Shown here piece by piece: positions 8,590 to 16,542 of a DNA stretch of 64,000 nt. Source of the DNA: CBFFRJ01 sp051486985 (lineage in GTDB: Bacteria; Pseudomonadota; Gammaproteobacteria; Enterobacterales; Enterobacteriaceae); contig NZ_JAHVDV010000001.1 of NCBI RefSeq assembly GCF_051486985.1, positions 124,001 through 188,000 of the forward strand, given 5' to 3'. Under the pieces are notes generated by a model. That model ran no database searches and had not been told where the DNA came from. It saw only the letters and a list, made by a program, of their open reading frames with translations. The translations under genes were made by a program, and so were the position numbers. Position 1 is the first letter of the stretch. Every line of letters starts with the position of its first letter.

Positions 8590-8602
8590 TGAATCGCCAC
8601 GG
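8590..8602 (+). repeat. IS terminal inverted repeat, left
   Basis: TGAATCGCCACGG is identical to the complement of the right end. Similarity continues imperfectly for about 20 more bases through a shared AGACAC block. Confidence 0.85.
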
Positions 8603-8607
8603 ATAAT

Positions 8608-9479
8608 CTAGACACTCCTGAGCCGTCGATAATATTGATTTTCATATTCCGTCGGCGGCATCTGATCACTCGAACCATGCCGACGCTTACTGTTATAAAG
8701 CATTTCGATGTAATCAAAAATATCGCTGCGGGCTTCTTCCCGCGTTCCATAGATCTTTTTCTTTATCCGTTTACGCTTCAGCAACTGGAAAAGCTTTCTG
8801 CAACCGCATTATCGTGGCAGTTACCGCGACGGCTCATGCTGCCTTCCAGACCGTGTGATTTCAGGAACGACTGCCACTCATGGCTTGCGTACTGACTGCC
8901 CTGATCAGAGTGAACCAGCACCTGTTTTTGGGGATTACGCCGCCATACAGCCATCAGCAGTGCGTTCAGGACATTGTCCTTTGTCATCCGGGATTGCATT
9001 GACCAGCCGATAATTTTGCGTGAGAACAGATCAACCACCACGGCAAGATACAGCCAGCCTTCGTGGGTCCTGATATAAGTGATGTCCGTTACTCAACGCT
9101 CATGCGGAGCATCCGGATTGACCTGTCGCTGGGGCCTGTTGGGTGTCACGATGCAGGCCTCGCCTTTACGTGCCCGCGGGCTCCGGTATCCGACCTGAGC
9201 TTTTATTCCGGCACGCTTCATCAGCCGCCAGACACGGTTCACTCCGCACTGCTGTCCGGTATCACGCAGATCGAGATGGATCTTGCGATAACCATAAACG
9301 CATCCCGACTCCAGCCAGAACTGTTTGATCTGTCCTGTCAGTCTCAGGACTGTCTGATGGCGTTGTGAATGCGGCTGCTGAAGCCAGGCGTAAAAGCCAC
9401 TGGGATGAACATCCAGCACCCTGCAGAGCAGACGAACAGGCCAGCAACGGGAATTGTCACGAATAAAGGCGTACCTCAG
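8608..9479 (-). pseudogene. IS3-family OrfB (DDE integrase), broken
   Basis: The frame carries the rve integrase core: YRKIHLDL, WVTDITYI with the tryptophan replaced by a stop (TGA at 9093-9095), VVVDLFSRKIIGWS, the second aspartate in HSDQGSQY and the glutamate in CHDNAVAESF. Just after that glutamate one T is missing near 8790. The frame then fails, and the C-terminus (QLLKRKRIKKKIYG...) continues in a different frame to TAG 8608-8610. There are therefore two inactivating lesions, one nonsense and one deletion. Confidence 0.88.
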
Positions 9480-9753
9480 TCGGACAGCTTTGCGAAGTAC
9501 GCCGCGGCTTTTTTAATATGTCCCGTTCGTCGGTAACCCGCTTCAGCTCTTTCTGAAGACGGCGTATCCCGACCTGAGCATCTGCCTTTTCTTTATTAGT
9601 GTTAGGATACGGACCGTACTTCGTTATCCAGGCGTAAAGGCTGTGGGTGGTGATATCGAGACGTGTTGCAACACTGGAAACAGAATGACCATGATAAAAA
9701 ACCTGTTTGACTGCTTCAATTTTAAACTCTTCGGGATAACGTTTACCGCTCAT
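9457..9753 (-). pseudogene. IS3-family OrfA (HTH), frameshifted
   Basis: The frame begins MSGKRYPEEFKIEAVKQV at 9753, followed by a helix-turn-helix (VSSVATRLDITTHSLYAWI) and a leucine-zipper-like stretch (RRLQKELKRVTDERDILKK). After DILKK the usual AAAYFAKLSD ending is out of frame, because the A run holds six A, one fewer than that ending needs. The visible tail PRRTSQSCPTEVRLYS is frameshift product. Confidence 0.8.
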
Positions 9754-9803
9754 GGGCACCTCTCTTTAAGTCATCTTAAATGACTCCGAGGTGTCTGTTA
9801 AAC

Positions 9804-9816
9804 CCGTGGCGATTCA
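9804..9816 (-). repeat. IS terminal inverted repeat, right
   Basis: Read on the minus strand this is TGAATCGCCACGG, the same as the left end. It is followed inward by GTTTAACAGACACCTC. Confidence 0.85.
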
Positions 9817-9935
9817 TATCAGTACGACATGCTACTGCGTTGCCTTTTGTAATGCATAAGTAAAATAATTTGGGATGAATGAGGAGGGCGGTTACACTTC
9901 TTACGCCGATTATTGACAACAGGAAAGAAAGGACT

Positions 9936-10682
9936 GTGACCAAATTCAAACTCCTGGCACTGGGTGTGCTAATCGCGACTTCAACCTTTGCTGCCAGTGC
10001 CGAAAACAACTTTTCGCTCGGTGCGGGCGTGGGCGTGGTGGAGTCTCCTTATAAACAGTACGACAACAAAGCCTATCCGGTGCCGGTTATCACCTACGAG
10101 AGCGATGACTTCTGGTTCCGTGGATTAGGTGGCGGGTACTACCTGTGGAACGATCAGGCAGACCAGCTCTCGGTCTTTGCAGCCTACTCCCCCTGGAGCT
10201 TCAAGCCTGGTGACAGCGACAATAATCAGTTGCGTCAGTTGAATAAGCGTAAATCAACCGCGGTGGCGGGCCTCTCTTACATTCATAATACCGAGTACGG
10301 TTTCCTGCGTACTGCGATTGCAGGGGATATACTGGATAACAGCAATGGTGTGACCTGGGACCTGGCGTGGCTTTATCGCTACACCAACGGTGGTCTGACC
10401 CTGACGCCAGGGATTGGGGTTGAGTGGAGCAGCGACAACCAGAATGAATACTACTACGGCGTGTCCCGTTCTGAATCCCGCCGTAGTGGCCTCGACAGCT
10501 ACGATCCGGACAACGGCTGGAGCCCGTATCTCGAACTGACCGCCAGCTATCGTCTGACTGATAACTGGAGCGTTTACGGCACCGGTCGTTATACGCACTT
10601 GTCTGACGATATCAAAGACAGTCCGATGGTTGATAAATCCTGGGCCGGGCTGCTATCGGCAGGTGTGACCTATCGCTTCTGA
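9936..10682 (+). CDS. mipA: MipA, MltA-interacting scaffolding protein
   Basis: The product has 248 residues from GTG 9936 (TKFKLLALGVLIATST), the same length and ends as E. coli MipA. An upstream ATG frame from 9879 adds 19 non-homologous residues. A signal peptide ends near ASA/ENNF. The rest is a beta-rich outer-membrane OmpV/MipA fold, closing with GVTYRF, a terminal phenylalanine typical of outer-membrane proteins. In E. coli it links the lytic transglycosylase MltA to PBP1B. A terminator follows the stop. Its upstream region is cut at 9816 by the IS, leaving about 119 bases of leader. Confidence 0.94.
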   Translation: MTKFKLLALGVLIATSTFAASAENNFSLGAGVGVVESPYKQYDNKAYPVPVITYESDDFWFRGLGGGYYLWNDQADQLSVFAAYSPWSFKPGDSDNNQLRQLNKRKSTAVAGLSYIHNTEYGFLRTAIAGDILDNSNGVTWDLAWLYRYTNGGLTLTPGIGVEWSSDNQNEYYYGVSRSESRRSGLDSYDPDNGWSPYLELTASYRLTDNWSVYGTGRYTHLSDDIKDSPMVDKSWAGLLSAGVTYRF

Positions 10683-10714
10683 TTGTGCTTTTTGATAGTG
10701 CAATTTGTGCACGC

Positions 10715-10738
10715 AAACAGGGCCTTTGGCCCTGTTTT
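10715..10738 (+). terminator. mipA terminator
   Basis: AAACAGGGCC (10715-10724) pairs with GGCCCTGTTT (10728-10737) around a TTT loop. The stem ends in TTTT. Confidence 0.85.
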
Positions 10739-10773
10739 ACTTTACGGTGGTGCATTATTAAAAGGAGGACGAA

Positions 10774-11631
10774 ATGACAGAGAAACATGTTCTGTTTGCC
10801 GGCACCCATACGCTGCCTGCTATCGGCCAGGGGACCTGGTACATGGGTGAAAATGAACGACAGCGGTCGCAGGAAGTTGATGCACTGCGTGCGGGCATTG
10901 ACCTTGGACTCGGAGTGATCGACACCGCAGAAATGTACGCCGATGGGGGAGCGGAAGAGGTCGTGGGCGAGGCACTGCGCGGAGGCTTGCGCGATAAAGT
11001 CTACCTCGTTTCTAAAGTCTACCCGTGGAATGCCGGGGGTAAGAAAGCCATCGCCGCCTGTGAAGCCAGCCTGCGTCGCCTGAACACTGATTATCTGGAT
11101 TTATACCTGCTGCACTGGCGCGGTAACTTCTCCCTTGCCGAAACCGTAGAGGTGATGGAAACCCTCATTGAGCAGGGCAAAATTCGCCGCTGGGGCGTAT
11201 CCAACCTTGATTACAGCGACATGCAGGCATTGTGGCAGGTCCAGGGCGGCAACGCCTGTGTGACCGACCAGGTGCTTTACCATCTCGGTTCACGGGGTAT
11301 CGAATATGATCTGCTGCCCTGGTGCCAGCAGCAACAGATGCCAGTCATGGCCTACTGTCCATTAGCCCAGGCGGGACGTTTGCGTGACGGCTTAATGCAC
11401 AACCGCGTCGTGGAGGAGGTTGCGGCGGCGCATCAGGCTACTGCAGCGCAAATTTTGCTCGCCTGGGTTATCAGCCATCAGGGTGTGATGGCGATTCCCA
11501 AAGCGGCAAGCGTGGCGCATGTGGAAGAGAATGCAGCAGCGCTAAGGATTACGCTGAGTGAAGAGGAGTTATCCCGGCTGGATAAAGCGTTTCCTGCACC
11601 GGGAAGGAAAACGCCGCTCGATGTCGTATAG
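10774..11631 (+). CDS. yeaE: YeaE, aldo-keto reductase
   Basis: The product has 285 residues with an ideal AGGAGG seven bases before the ATG. It is a single (beta/alpha)8 aldo-keto reductase. The catalytic tetrad is visible: Asp and Tyr in VIDTAEMYADG, Lys in YLVSKVYPWN and His in LYLLHWRGN. The NADPH-site signature IPKAASVAHVEEN lies near residue 245. E. coli YeaE reduces methylglyoxal to acetol and other aldehydes in the cytoplasm. It forms a single-gene unit between the mipA terminator and a hairpin at 11642. Confidence 0.93.
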   Translation: MTEKHVLFAGTHTLPAIGQGTWYMGENERQRSQEVDALRAGIDLGLGVIDTAEMYADGGAEEVVGEALRGGLRDKVYLVSKVYPWNAGGKKAIAACEASLRRLNTDYLDLYLLHWRGNFSLAETVEVMETLIEQGKIRRWGVSNLDYSDMQALWQVQGGNACVTDQVLYHLGSRGIEYDLLPWCQQQQMPVMAYCPLAQAGRLRDGLMHNRVVEEVAAAHQATAAQILLAWVISHQGVMAIPKAASVAHVEENAAALRITLSEEELSRLDKAFPAPGRKTPLDVV

Positions 11632-11641
11632 CGGTGAGATA

Positions 11642-11667
11642 ACGCCCTTCCCTGGCGGGAAGGGCGT
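11642..11667. terminator. Hairpin between convergent yeaE and yeaD
   Basis: An 11-bp perfect stem pairs ACGCCCTTCCC (11642-11652) with GGGAAGGGCGT (11657-11667). It lies between two convergent genes and has no clear U-tract, so it is probably a bidirectional stop or 3'-end stabiliser. Confidence 0.6.
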
Positions 11668-11674
11668 GAAAGGA

Positions 11675-12559
11675 TTAACGTTTCACAACCTTGATTGTCT
11701 GCGCGAGGCGTGACGGGTTTTCTTCAGTTGTCTTCTGCGCTTTCGTAGCACAGGCAGACTCCACGCACACGAAGTTTTTATAGCCGTCATCGGGCATATC
11801 GGCCATGCTCTTAGCCAGTGCCGGGCCAGGGTTCCAGCCGACCACATTATAGTGATGGTGATGGACCACTTCGATAGCGCGATTGAGAGCGCCGTCATGA
11901 ATGATGCTACAGGCTTCCGGGTTCAGGTAGACGCGGTCGGTACGATCCGGGAAGGTTTGCACGCCATCGGTTAAGGCGTCTTCTTTTGCATCATTGACCT
12001 TATCAATAAAACGGTCGCCCAGGCCGCTGACTTTCACGGCATGGATATCCCCTACGTTGAAGTAGGTGTGCAGCGCAGAGTGGGTTTCAAACTCGCCGTG
12101 CGCTTCCAGTTCGATTTCACAGGTTTTGCCGAGCTTAAAGCGCGCAAGCAGAGTGAAGTCGTGTTCCCAGTACTGACGGGACGCGTCGCTGCTTTGAAGT
12201 TCAAAGGTCAGCACCACGCCGTTATCGTCTTCATTATGGGCTTTCAGTGTCCACGGCAGATTACGGGCAAAACCGTGAGCCGGCAGTCCCTGCTTCGCTG
12301 CCGGACCGAACCACGGCCAGCAGATAGGCACGCCGCCACGCAGGGCGACGCCAGGTTTAAAAGGCGTGTTGTCGCTTAACCACAGAACCTCATCTTCACC
12401 CTGCGGCTTCCAGGAGAGAAGATGTGCGCCGTTGAGTGCGACGGATGCTTTCACCATCGGATGATCGACAACAATAATATCAAGTTCGTCATTTAAGCGG
12501 CGGGAGAGGGTAGGGGTAATTTGTTCGACAACCGGGAGAGCAAAAATTGTGTTTATCAT
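11675..12559 (-). CDS. yeaD: YeaD, glucose-6-phosphate 1-epimerase (aldose epimerase family)
   Basis: The product has 294 residues and matches E. coli YeaD throughout. It is a galactose-mutarotase-like beta-sandwich. The conserved region GGVPICWPWFGPA is followed by LPAHGFARNLPW, which carries the family catalytic histidine. Family members interconvert the alpha and beta anomers of hexose-6-phosphates. It lies downstream of gapA on the same strand, with a strong terminator between, so it probably has its own promoter or relies on read-through. The coding strand shows a HHHH run near residue 235. Confidence 0.92.
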   Translation of the reverse strand: MINTIFALPVVEQITPTLSRRLNDELDIIVVDHPMVKASVALNGAHLLSWKPQGEDEVLWLSDNTPFKPGVALRGGVPICWPWFGPAAKQGLPAHGFARNLPWTLKAHNEDDNGVVLTFELQSSDASRQYWEHDFTLLARFKLGKTCEIELEAHGEFETHSALHTYFNVGDIHAVKVSGLGDRFIDKVNDAKEDALTDGVQTFPDRTDRVYLNPEACSIIHDGALNRAIEVVHHHHYNVVGWNPGPALAKSMADMPDDGYKNFVCVESACATKAQKTTEENPSRLAQTIKVVKR

Positions 12560-12591
12560 GGTGCAATCCTTCGTTAGCGTGACACTAAAAC

Positions 12592-12614
12592 AAAAAAAGG
12601 CGACCGAGGTCGCC
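12592..12614 (-). terminator. gapA terminator
   Basis: On the minus strand GGCGACC pairs with GGTCGCC (12599-12605 with 12608-12614) and is followed by seven T (12592-12598). Confidence 0.88.
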
Positions 12615-12639
12615 TTTATAGATCAGAATCTCATCTCAC

Positions 12640-13635
12640 TTATTTGGAGATGTGAGCGATCAGGTCCAGAACTTTGTTGGAGTAACCGGTTTCGTTGTCG
12701 TACCAGGAAACCAGTTTCACGAAGTTGTCGTTCAGCGCGATACCCGCTTTAGCATCGAACACGGAAGTGCAAACTTCACCGTTGAAATCGGTAGAAACCA
12801 CGTCATCTTCGGTGTAACCCAGAACGCCTTTCATTGCGCCTTCAGAAGCCGCTTTGATCGCTTTCTTGATTTCTTCGTAAGACGCTGCTTTTTCCAGACG
12901 AACGGTCAGGTCAACAACAGAAACGTTCGGAGTAGGAACGCGGAACGCCATACCAGTCAGTTTGCCGTTCAGTTCTGGCAGAACTTTACCAACAGCTTTC
13001 GCTGCACCGGTAGAAGACGGGATGATGTTCTGGGATGCGCCACGACCGCCACGCCAGTCTTTATGAGACGGGCCATCAACGGTTTTCTGGGTTGCAGTGG
13101 TCGCGTGAACTGTAGTCATCAGACCTTCGATGATGCCGAAGTTGTCGTTGATAACTTTAGCCAGCGGTGCCAGGCAGTTGGTGGTGCAGGATGCGTTAGA
13201 AACGATGTCCTGGCCTTCGTATTTGTCAAAGTTAGCGCCTTTAACAAACATCGGGGTGTTGTCTTTAGAAGGACCAGTCAGAACCACTTTTTTCGCGCCA
13301 GCAGTGATGTGCTTACGAGCAGTTTCGTCGGTCAGGAAGATACCGGTAGCTTCAGCAACAACGTCAACGCCGATTTCGTTCCACTTCAGGTTAGCCGGAT
13401 CTTTTTCAGCAGTTACACGGATGGTTTTGCCGTTAACAACCAGGTGGCCGTCTTTCACTTCTACGGTGCCGTTGAAGCGGCCGTGAGTGGAGTCATATTT
13501 CAGCATGTACGCCATGTACTCTGCGTCTAACAGATCGTTGATACCAACGATTTCGATGTCAGAACGTTCCTGAGCAGCACGGAAAACAATGCGACCGATA
13601 CGGCCAAAACCGTTGATACCTACTTTGATAGTCAT
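12640..13635 (-). CDS. gapA: Glyceraldehyde-3-phosphate dehydrogenase A
   Basis: The product has 331 residues starting MTIKVGINGFGRIGR at 13635. The three extra codons to 13644 are not used in the family. It has an NAD-binding Rossmann fold (GINGFGRIGR), the catalytic cysteine in SNASCTTNCLAP near residue 150, and the catalytic histidine in HATTATQKTVDG. It oxidises glyceraldehyde-3-phosphate to 1,3-bisphosphoglycerate in glycolysis. Codon use is very biased, as expected for a highly expressed gene. The divergent msrB starts 341 bases away. Confidence 0.98.
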   Translation of the reverse strand: MTIKVGINGFGRIGRIVFRAAQERSDIEIVGINDLLDAEYMAYMLKYDSTHGRFNGTVEVKDGHLVVNGKTIRVTAEKDPANLKWNEIGVDVVAEATGIFLTDETARKHITAGAKKVVLTGPSKDNTPMFVKGANFDKYEGQDIVSNASCTTNCLAPLAKVINDNFGIIEGLMTTVHATTATQKTVDGPSHKDWRGGRGASQNIIPSSTGAAKAVGKVLPELNGKLTGMAFRVPTPNVSVVDLTVRLEKAASYEEIKKAIKAASEGAMKGVLGYTEDDVVSTDFNGEVCTSVFDAKAGIALNDNFVKLVSWYDNETGYSNKVLDLIAHISK

Positions 13636-13678
13636 ATATTCCACCAGCTATTTGTTAGTGAATAAAAGGTTGGCTGTA

Positions 13679-13706
13679 AAATTACAAAAACCTTACGCAG
13701 CGTCAA
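13679..13706 (-). promoter_or_regulatory. gapA sigma-70 promoter (P1-like)
   Basis: On the minus strand there is a TTGACG -35 (13701-13706), 16 bases, then a TAATTT -10 (13679-13684), followed by the leader and the GGTGG ribosome site of gapA. The sequence is nearly the same as the E. coli gapA P1 promoter as I recall it. The rest of 13707-13976, shared with divergent msrB, contains no gene. E. coli gapA has several further promoters here that I could not place exactly. Confidence 0.65.
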
Positions 13707-13976
13707 GCGGAATCGTGTCAATCATTGCGACAAATCATATTCCGCCTAACCTTTGTTCGACTGATTCGTCCCACTCTTCCCATGAGCATTCTCCCCTAAT
13801 GGGGACGCCGCCCCGAATTTTAAAGGTCACGCAGGATAAAAATGTGAGCAACATCACAATTACCCCTCCGGGTGCCAGGCGCGCTTAAGTTTAGAACAAA
13901 AGTTAGTTCTTCATTGTTAATGTTTTGTTAGAATCTACAGAGTGTAATATGCGTTCTTATTGCGAGATGTGAGCCT

Positions 13977-14390
13977 ATGACGACGAATTCTTCTCAGGAC
14001 GAACTGAAAAAAAATCTTACAGAAATGCAGTTCTACGTGACGCAAAATCACGGCACCGAACCCCCTTTCACCGGGCGGTTACTGCATAACAAGCGGGAAG
14101 GGGTTTACCACTGTTTAGTCTGTGACGCCGCACTGTTTCAGTCCCAAAGCAAATTTGATTCTGGCTGCGGCTGGCCCAGCTTTTACGAGCCGGTTGCCGA
14201 CGGTGCTATCCGTTACATTAACGATTACTCTCACGGTATGCAGCGCATCGAAATTCGCTGTGGAAAATGCGATGCCCACCTGGGGCATGTTTTCCCCGAT
14301 GGCCCGCAACCTACCGGGGAACGTTACTGCGTTAACTCCGCTTCCCTGAGCTTTTCTGACGATGAGAATGGCGAACAGATCAAAGGTTAA
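13977..14390 (+). CDS. msrB: Peptide methionine-(R)-sulfoxide reductase B
   Basis: At 137 residues this is identical in length to E. coli MsrB. The structural zinc is held by two CxxC pairs, CLVC near residue 46 and CGKC near residue 95. The catalytic cysteine is in GERYCVNSASLSF near residue 118, with SGCGWPSF and GHVFPDGP as further family blocks. It reduces the R-form of methionine sulfoxide in proteins with thioredoxin. It is followed 40 bases later by yeaC on the same strand, with no terminator between, so the two are probably co-transcribed. Confidence 0.97.
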   Translation: MTTNSSQDELKKNLTEMQFYVTQNHGTEPPFTGRLLHNKREGVYHCLVCDAALFQSQSKFDSGCGWPSFYEPVADGAIRYINDYSHGMQRIEIRCGKCDAHLGHVFPDGPQPTGERYCVNSASLSFSDDENGEQIKG

Positions 14391-14430
14391 CGAATCGATT
14401 CAGCAATTATTCCACTGGAGCTAATTAATT

Positions 14431-14709
14431 ATGGATCTTGATCACGTCATTAACAGCATGACGCCGGAAATTTATCAGCGTCTCGTTACGGCAGTGGAGT
14501 TGGGAAAATGGCCCGATGGCGTCGCGCTGACGCCTGAGCAAAAAGAGAACAGCCTGCAGCTGGTGATGCTCTGGCAGGCAAAAAACAACACACAGGCACA
14601 ACACATGACCATCGACACGCAGGGTCAGATGGTGATGAAAACCAAACAGCAGCTCAAGGAAGAGTTTGGGATTGGTTCGAAGCCCATCGCCACTCTCAAG
14701 ATCCAATAA
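14431..14709 (+). CDS. yeaC: YeaC, DUF1315 family protein
   Basis: The product has 92 residues (E. coli YeaC has 90). It begins MDLDHVINSMTPEIYQRL and is mostly helical, with no membrane segment and no catalytic motif. It ends KEEFGIGSKPIATLKIQ. The DUF1315 family has no assigned biochemical function. It follows msrB closely in all related genomes, so a link with oxidative repair is possible but unproved. Confidence 0.92.
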   Translation: MDLDHVINSMTPEIYQRLVTAVELGKWPDGVALTPEQKENSLQLVMLWQAKNNTQAQHMTIDTQGQMVMKTKQQLKEEFGIGSKPIATLKIQ

Positions 14710-14723
14710 CGCGTGTGAAAACG

Positions 14724-14743
14724 GTCCGGCCAGAAGGCCGGAC
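14724..14743. terminator. Hairpin between convergent yeaC and pncA
   Basis: GTCCGGCC (14724-14731) pairs perfectly with GGCCGGAC (14736-14743) around AGAA. There is no U-tract. The palindrome resembles a short REP unit and probably serves both convergent transcripts. Confidence 0.55.
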
Positions 14744-14750
14744 GCGAAGA

Positions 14751-15392
14751 TTACGCCTGGGTTTCCAGCCAGTCCGCCAGTGTGTATAAGGTCGCGCCTT
14801 CGGCGGCCATATCCATAAAGGCCTGTGCGCTGTCGCGTGCGTTCAGATTCACACCACGGCAGCCATCGGTTATCACATTGACCTGGTAACCCAGTTTTAG
14901 CGCATCCAGCACCGTGTATTTCACGCAGTAGTCGGTGGCCAGACCGAGCACGGTGAGCACACTGATAGCATGCGCACGCAACCAGTCATCCAGTGCCGTT
15001 TTTTGCCGATGCCCGTTATCGAAAAACGCGCTGTAGCTGTCGATAGCCGGGTTCTCACCCTTATGAATGATTTCACTGATGTCTGCACGGTTGAGCAGGG
15101 GGTGCAATTGCGCCCCTTCGCTATGCTGGACGCAATGATCCGGCCAGAAGGTTTGTGGCAAACCCTCTAGCTGCCCCTGCGTAAAAGGCTCAACGCCATG
15201 CTGACTGGCGAAGCTGCCGTGGTTTGCCGGGTGCCAGTCCTGGGTTGCAATAACCGGCTCATGTCGGGCGTGGCTCCAGTCAATCAATTGGTTTGCCACA
15301 TCCACCGTGCTGTCGCCTTCCGCTACGGCCAGCGCCCCTCCGGCGCAGAAATCATTTTGCAAATCCACAAGCAGTAACGCACGTTGTTTCAT
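14751..15392 (-). CDS. pncA: Nicotinamidase
   Basis: The product has 213 residues starting MKQRALLLVDLQNDFCAGG at 15392, with AAGGAAGG upstream. An ATG six codons earlier overlaps the ansA stop and is less likely. It is an isochorismatase-fold hydrolase. The catalytic triad is visible: Asp10 in VDLQNDF, Lys in IHKGENP and Cys in ATDYCVKYT. Metal ligands are in QDWHPANHGSF. It deamidates nicotinamide to nicotinate for NAD salvage. It follows ansA with a 10-base gap and is the last gene of the run. Confidence 0.96.
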   Translation of the reverse strand: MKQRALLLVDLQNDFCAGGALAVAEGDSTVDVANQLIDWSHARHEPVIATQDWHPANHGSFASQHGVEPFTQGQLEGLPQTFWPDHCVQHSEGAQLHPLLNRADISEIIHKGENPAIDSYSAFFDNGHRQKTALDDWLRAHAISVLTVLGLATDYCVKYTVLDALKLGYQVNVITDGCRGVNLNARDSAQAFMDMAAEGATLYTLADWLETQA

Positions 15393-15402
15393 GTCGCCTT
15401 CC

Positions 15403-16419
15403 TTACTCATCAGGGGTCAGTTCGCCCCGCAGATTCTGACTCATGGCTTTACGGATAGCCGCTGCATCCAGATTCTGACTCAGCAGATAATGCAGTTTCG
15501 TCAGGGTCGCCTCGACGGTCATATCGGCACCACCAATCACACCGGCATGCGCCAGTGCGTTGCCAGTGGCGTAGCCGCCCATGTTGACCTTACCGGACAT
15601 ACACTGGGTGAGGTTTACCACCACGATGCCGCGATCGCTGGCTTCCTGCAACTCCTTGAGGAACTCACGGTTCTGTGGAGCATTTCCAACGCCGTATGAG
15701 CGCAGGATCAGGGCCTTGACCGGCTGGCGTAAAAAGTTGCGCACCACATCGGCAGAGATACCTGGATAGAGGGTCACCACGCCAATCGGCTGGGGTGTTA
15801 TCGGATGCACACTCAGCGCCCCCTCGCCATGAGGAGCGGGCGGAGTATTAAGACGACGAATGTGGATGCCGGCTTCAAGCAGGGGCGCAAGATTAGGTGA
15901 AGCAAAGGCATCAAAACCGTCTGCGTGGGCTTTGGTGGTGCGATTGCCGCGATACAAACGATTATTGAAAAATAACGTCACTTCGCTGATCGGGAAGTTA
16001 GCCGCCACGTACAGTGCATTCAGCAGATTAATCTGCCCATCGGAACGTAGCTCGGCCAGCGGGATTTGCGAACCGGTGACGATAACAGGCTTGCTGAGGT
16101 TTTCCAGCATAAATGAGAGCGCCGAGGCGGTGTAGGCCATGGTGTCGGTGCCATGCAGGATCACGAAGCCATCGTAGTCGTCGTAGTGGGCCTTGATATC
16201 GTCCGCAATATGCAGCCAGTCTTCGGGGGTCATATCCGAAGAGTCCATCAGCGGATCATATTCGTGAATAGTGAAATCCGGCATTTCCGGACGATGGAAT
16301 TCAGGCATCAGGGCCAGCTGGCGCTGTAAATGGCCGGAAACCGGAACATAGCCGTGTTCAGAACGTTGCATACCGATAGTCCCGCCGGTATACGCCACAT
16401 AAATTGATTTTTTCTGCAT
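15403..16419 (-). CDS. ansA: Cytoplasmic L-asparaginase I
   Basis: The product has 338 residues starting MQKKSIYVAYTGGTIGMQ at 16419. The 14 codons upstream in the frame are not homologous. The two asparaginase signatures are clear: AYTGGTIGM, with the nucleophilic threonine, and ILHGTDTMAYTAS, with the second Thr-Asp pair. Type I enzymes are cytoplasmic and constitutive, and no signal peptide is present. The C-terminal allosteric domain contains CMSGKVNMGGYATG. It lies between the sppA terminator and pncA. Confidence 0.96.
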   Translation of the reverse strand: MQKKSIYVAYTGGTIGMQRSEHGYVPVSGHLQRQLALMPEFHRPEMPDFTIHEYDPLMDSSDMTPEDWLHIADDIKAHYDDYDGFVILHGTDTMAYTASALSFMLENLSKPVIVTGSQIPLAELRSDGQINLLNALYVAANFPISEVTLFFNNRLYRGNRTTKAHADGFDAFASPNLAPLLEAGIHIRRLNTPPAPHGEGALSVHPITPQPIGVVTLYPGISADVVRNFLRQPVKALILRSYGVGNAPQNREFLKELQEASDRGIVVVNLTQCMSGKVNMGGYATGNALAHAGVIGGADMTVEATLTKLHYLLSQNLDAAAIRKAMSQNLRGELTPDE

Positions 16420-16492
16420 GGTAGAGGATGTATTAGCACAACGTGGGGGGAGTATATACACAGTGAATGATTGATGCAGCGAAAGCCAACAG

Positions 16493-16518
16493 AAAAGGCG
16501 GAGGCTTTCGCCACCGCC
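16493..16518 (-). terminator. sppA terminator
   Basis: GGCGGTGGC (16510-16518, minus strand) pairs with GCCTCCGCC (16497-16505) around a GAAA tetraloop with one mismatch. TTTT follows. Confidence 0.7.
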
Positions 16519-16542
16519 CTGGGAGGAATTAGACCGTAAGCG

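Larger units (their letters stand above)
8590..9816 (-). mobile_element. IS3-family insertion sequence, inactive
   Basis: The element is about 1227 bp and has recognisable terminal inverted repeats at 8590 and 9816. It contains two overlapping transposase frames read on the minus strand. Both carry lesions, so it cannot transpose alone. No matching target duplication is seen (TTT on the left, TAT on the right), which suggests that a neighbouring deletion or rearrangement followed insertion. It sits between the DUF1493-like gene and the mipA promoter region. Confidence 0.9.

Noticed and set aside
5962..9826. 13-bp direct repeat TCATATCAGTACG at 5962-5974 and 9814-9826, considered as attachment or target sites
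   Set aside because: The first copy lies inside the recombinase coding region and the second partly inside the IS end. The length is compatible with chance, and no larger homology surrounds it.
12652..13530. 292-codon open frame antisense to gapA
   Set aside because: It mirrors the strongly codon-biased gapA sequence, has no ribosome site and lies wholly inside a certain gene.
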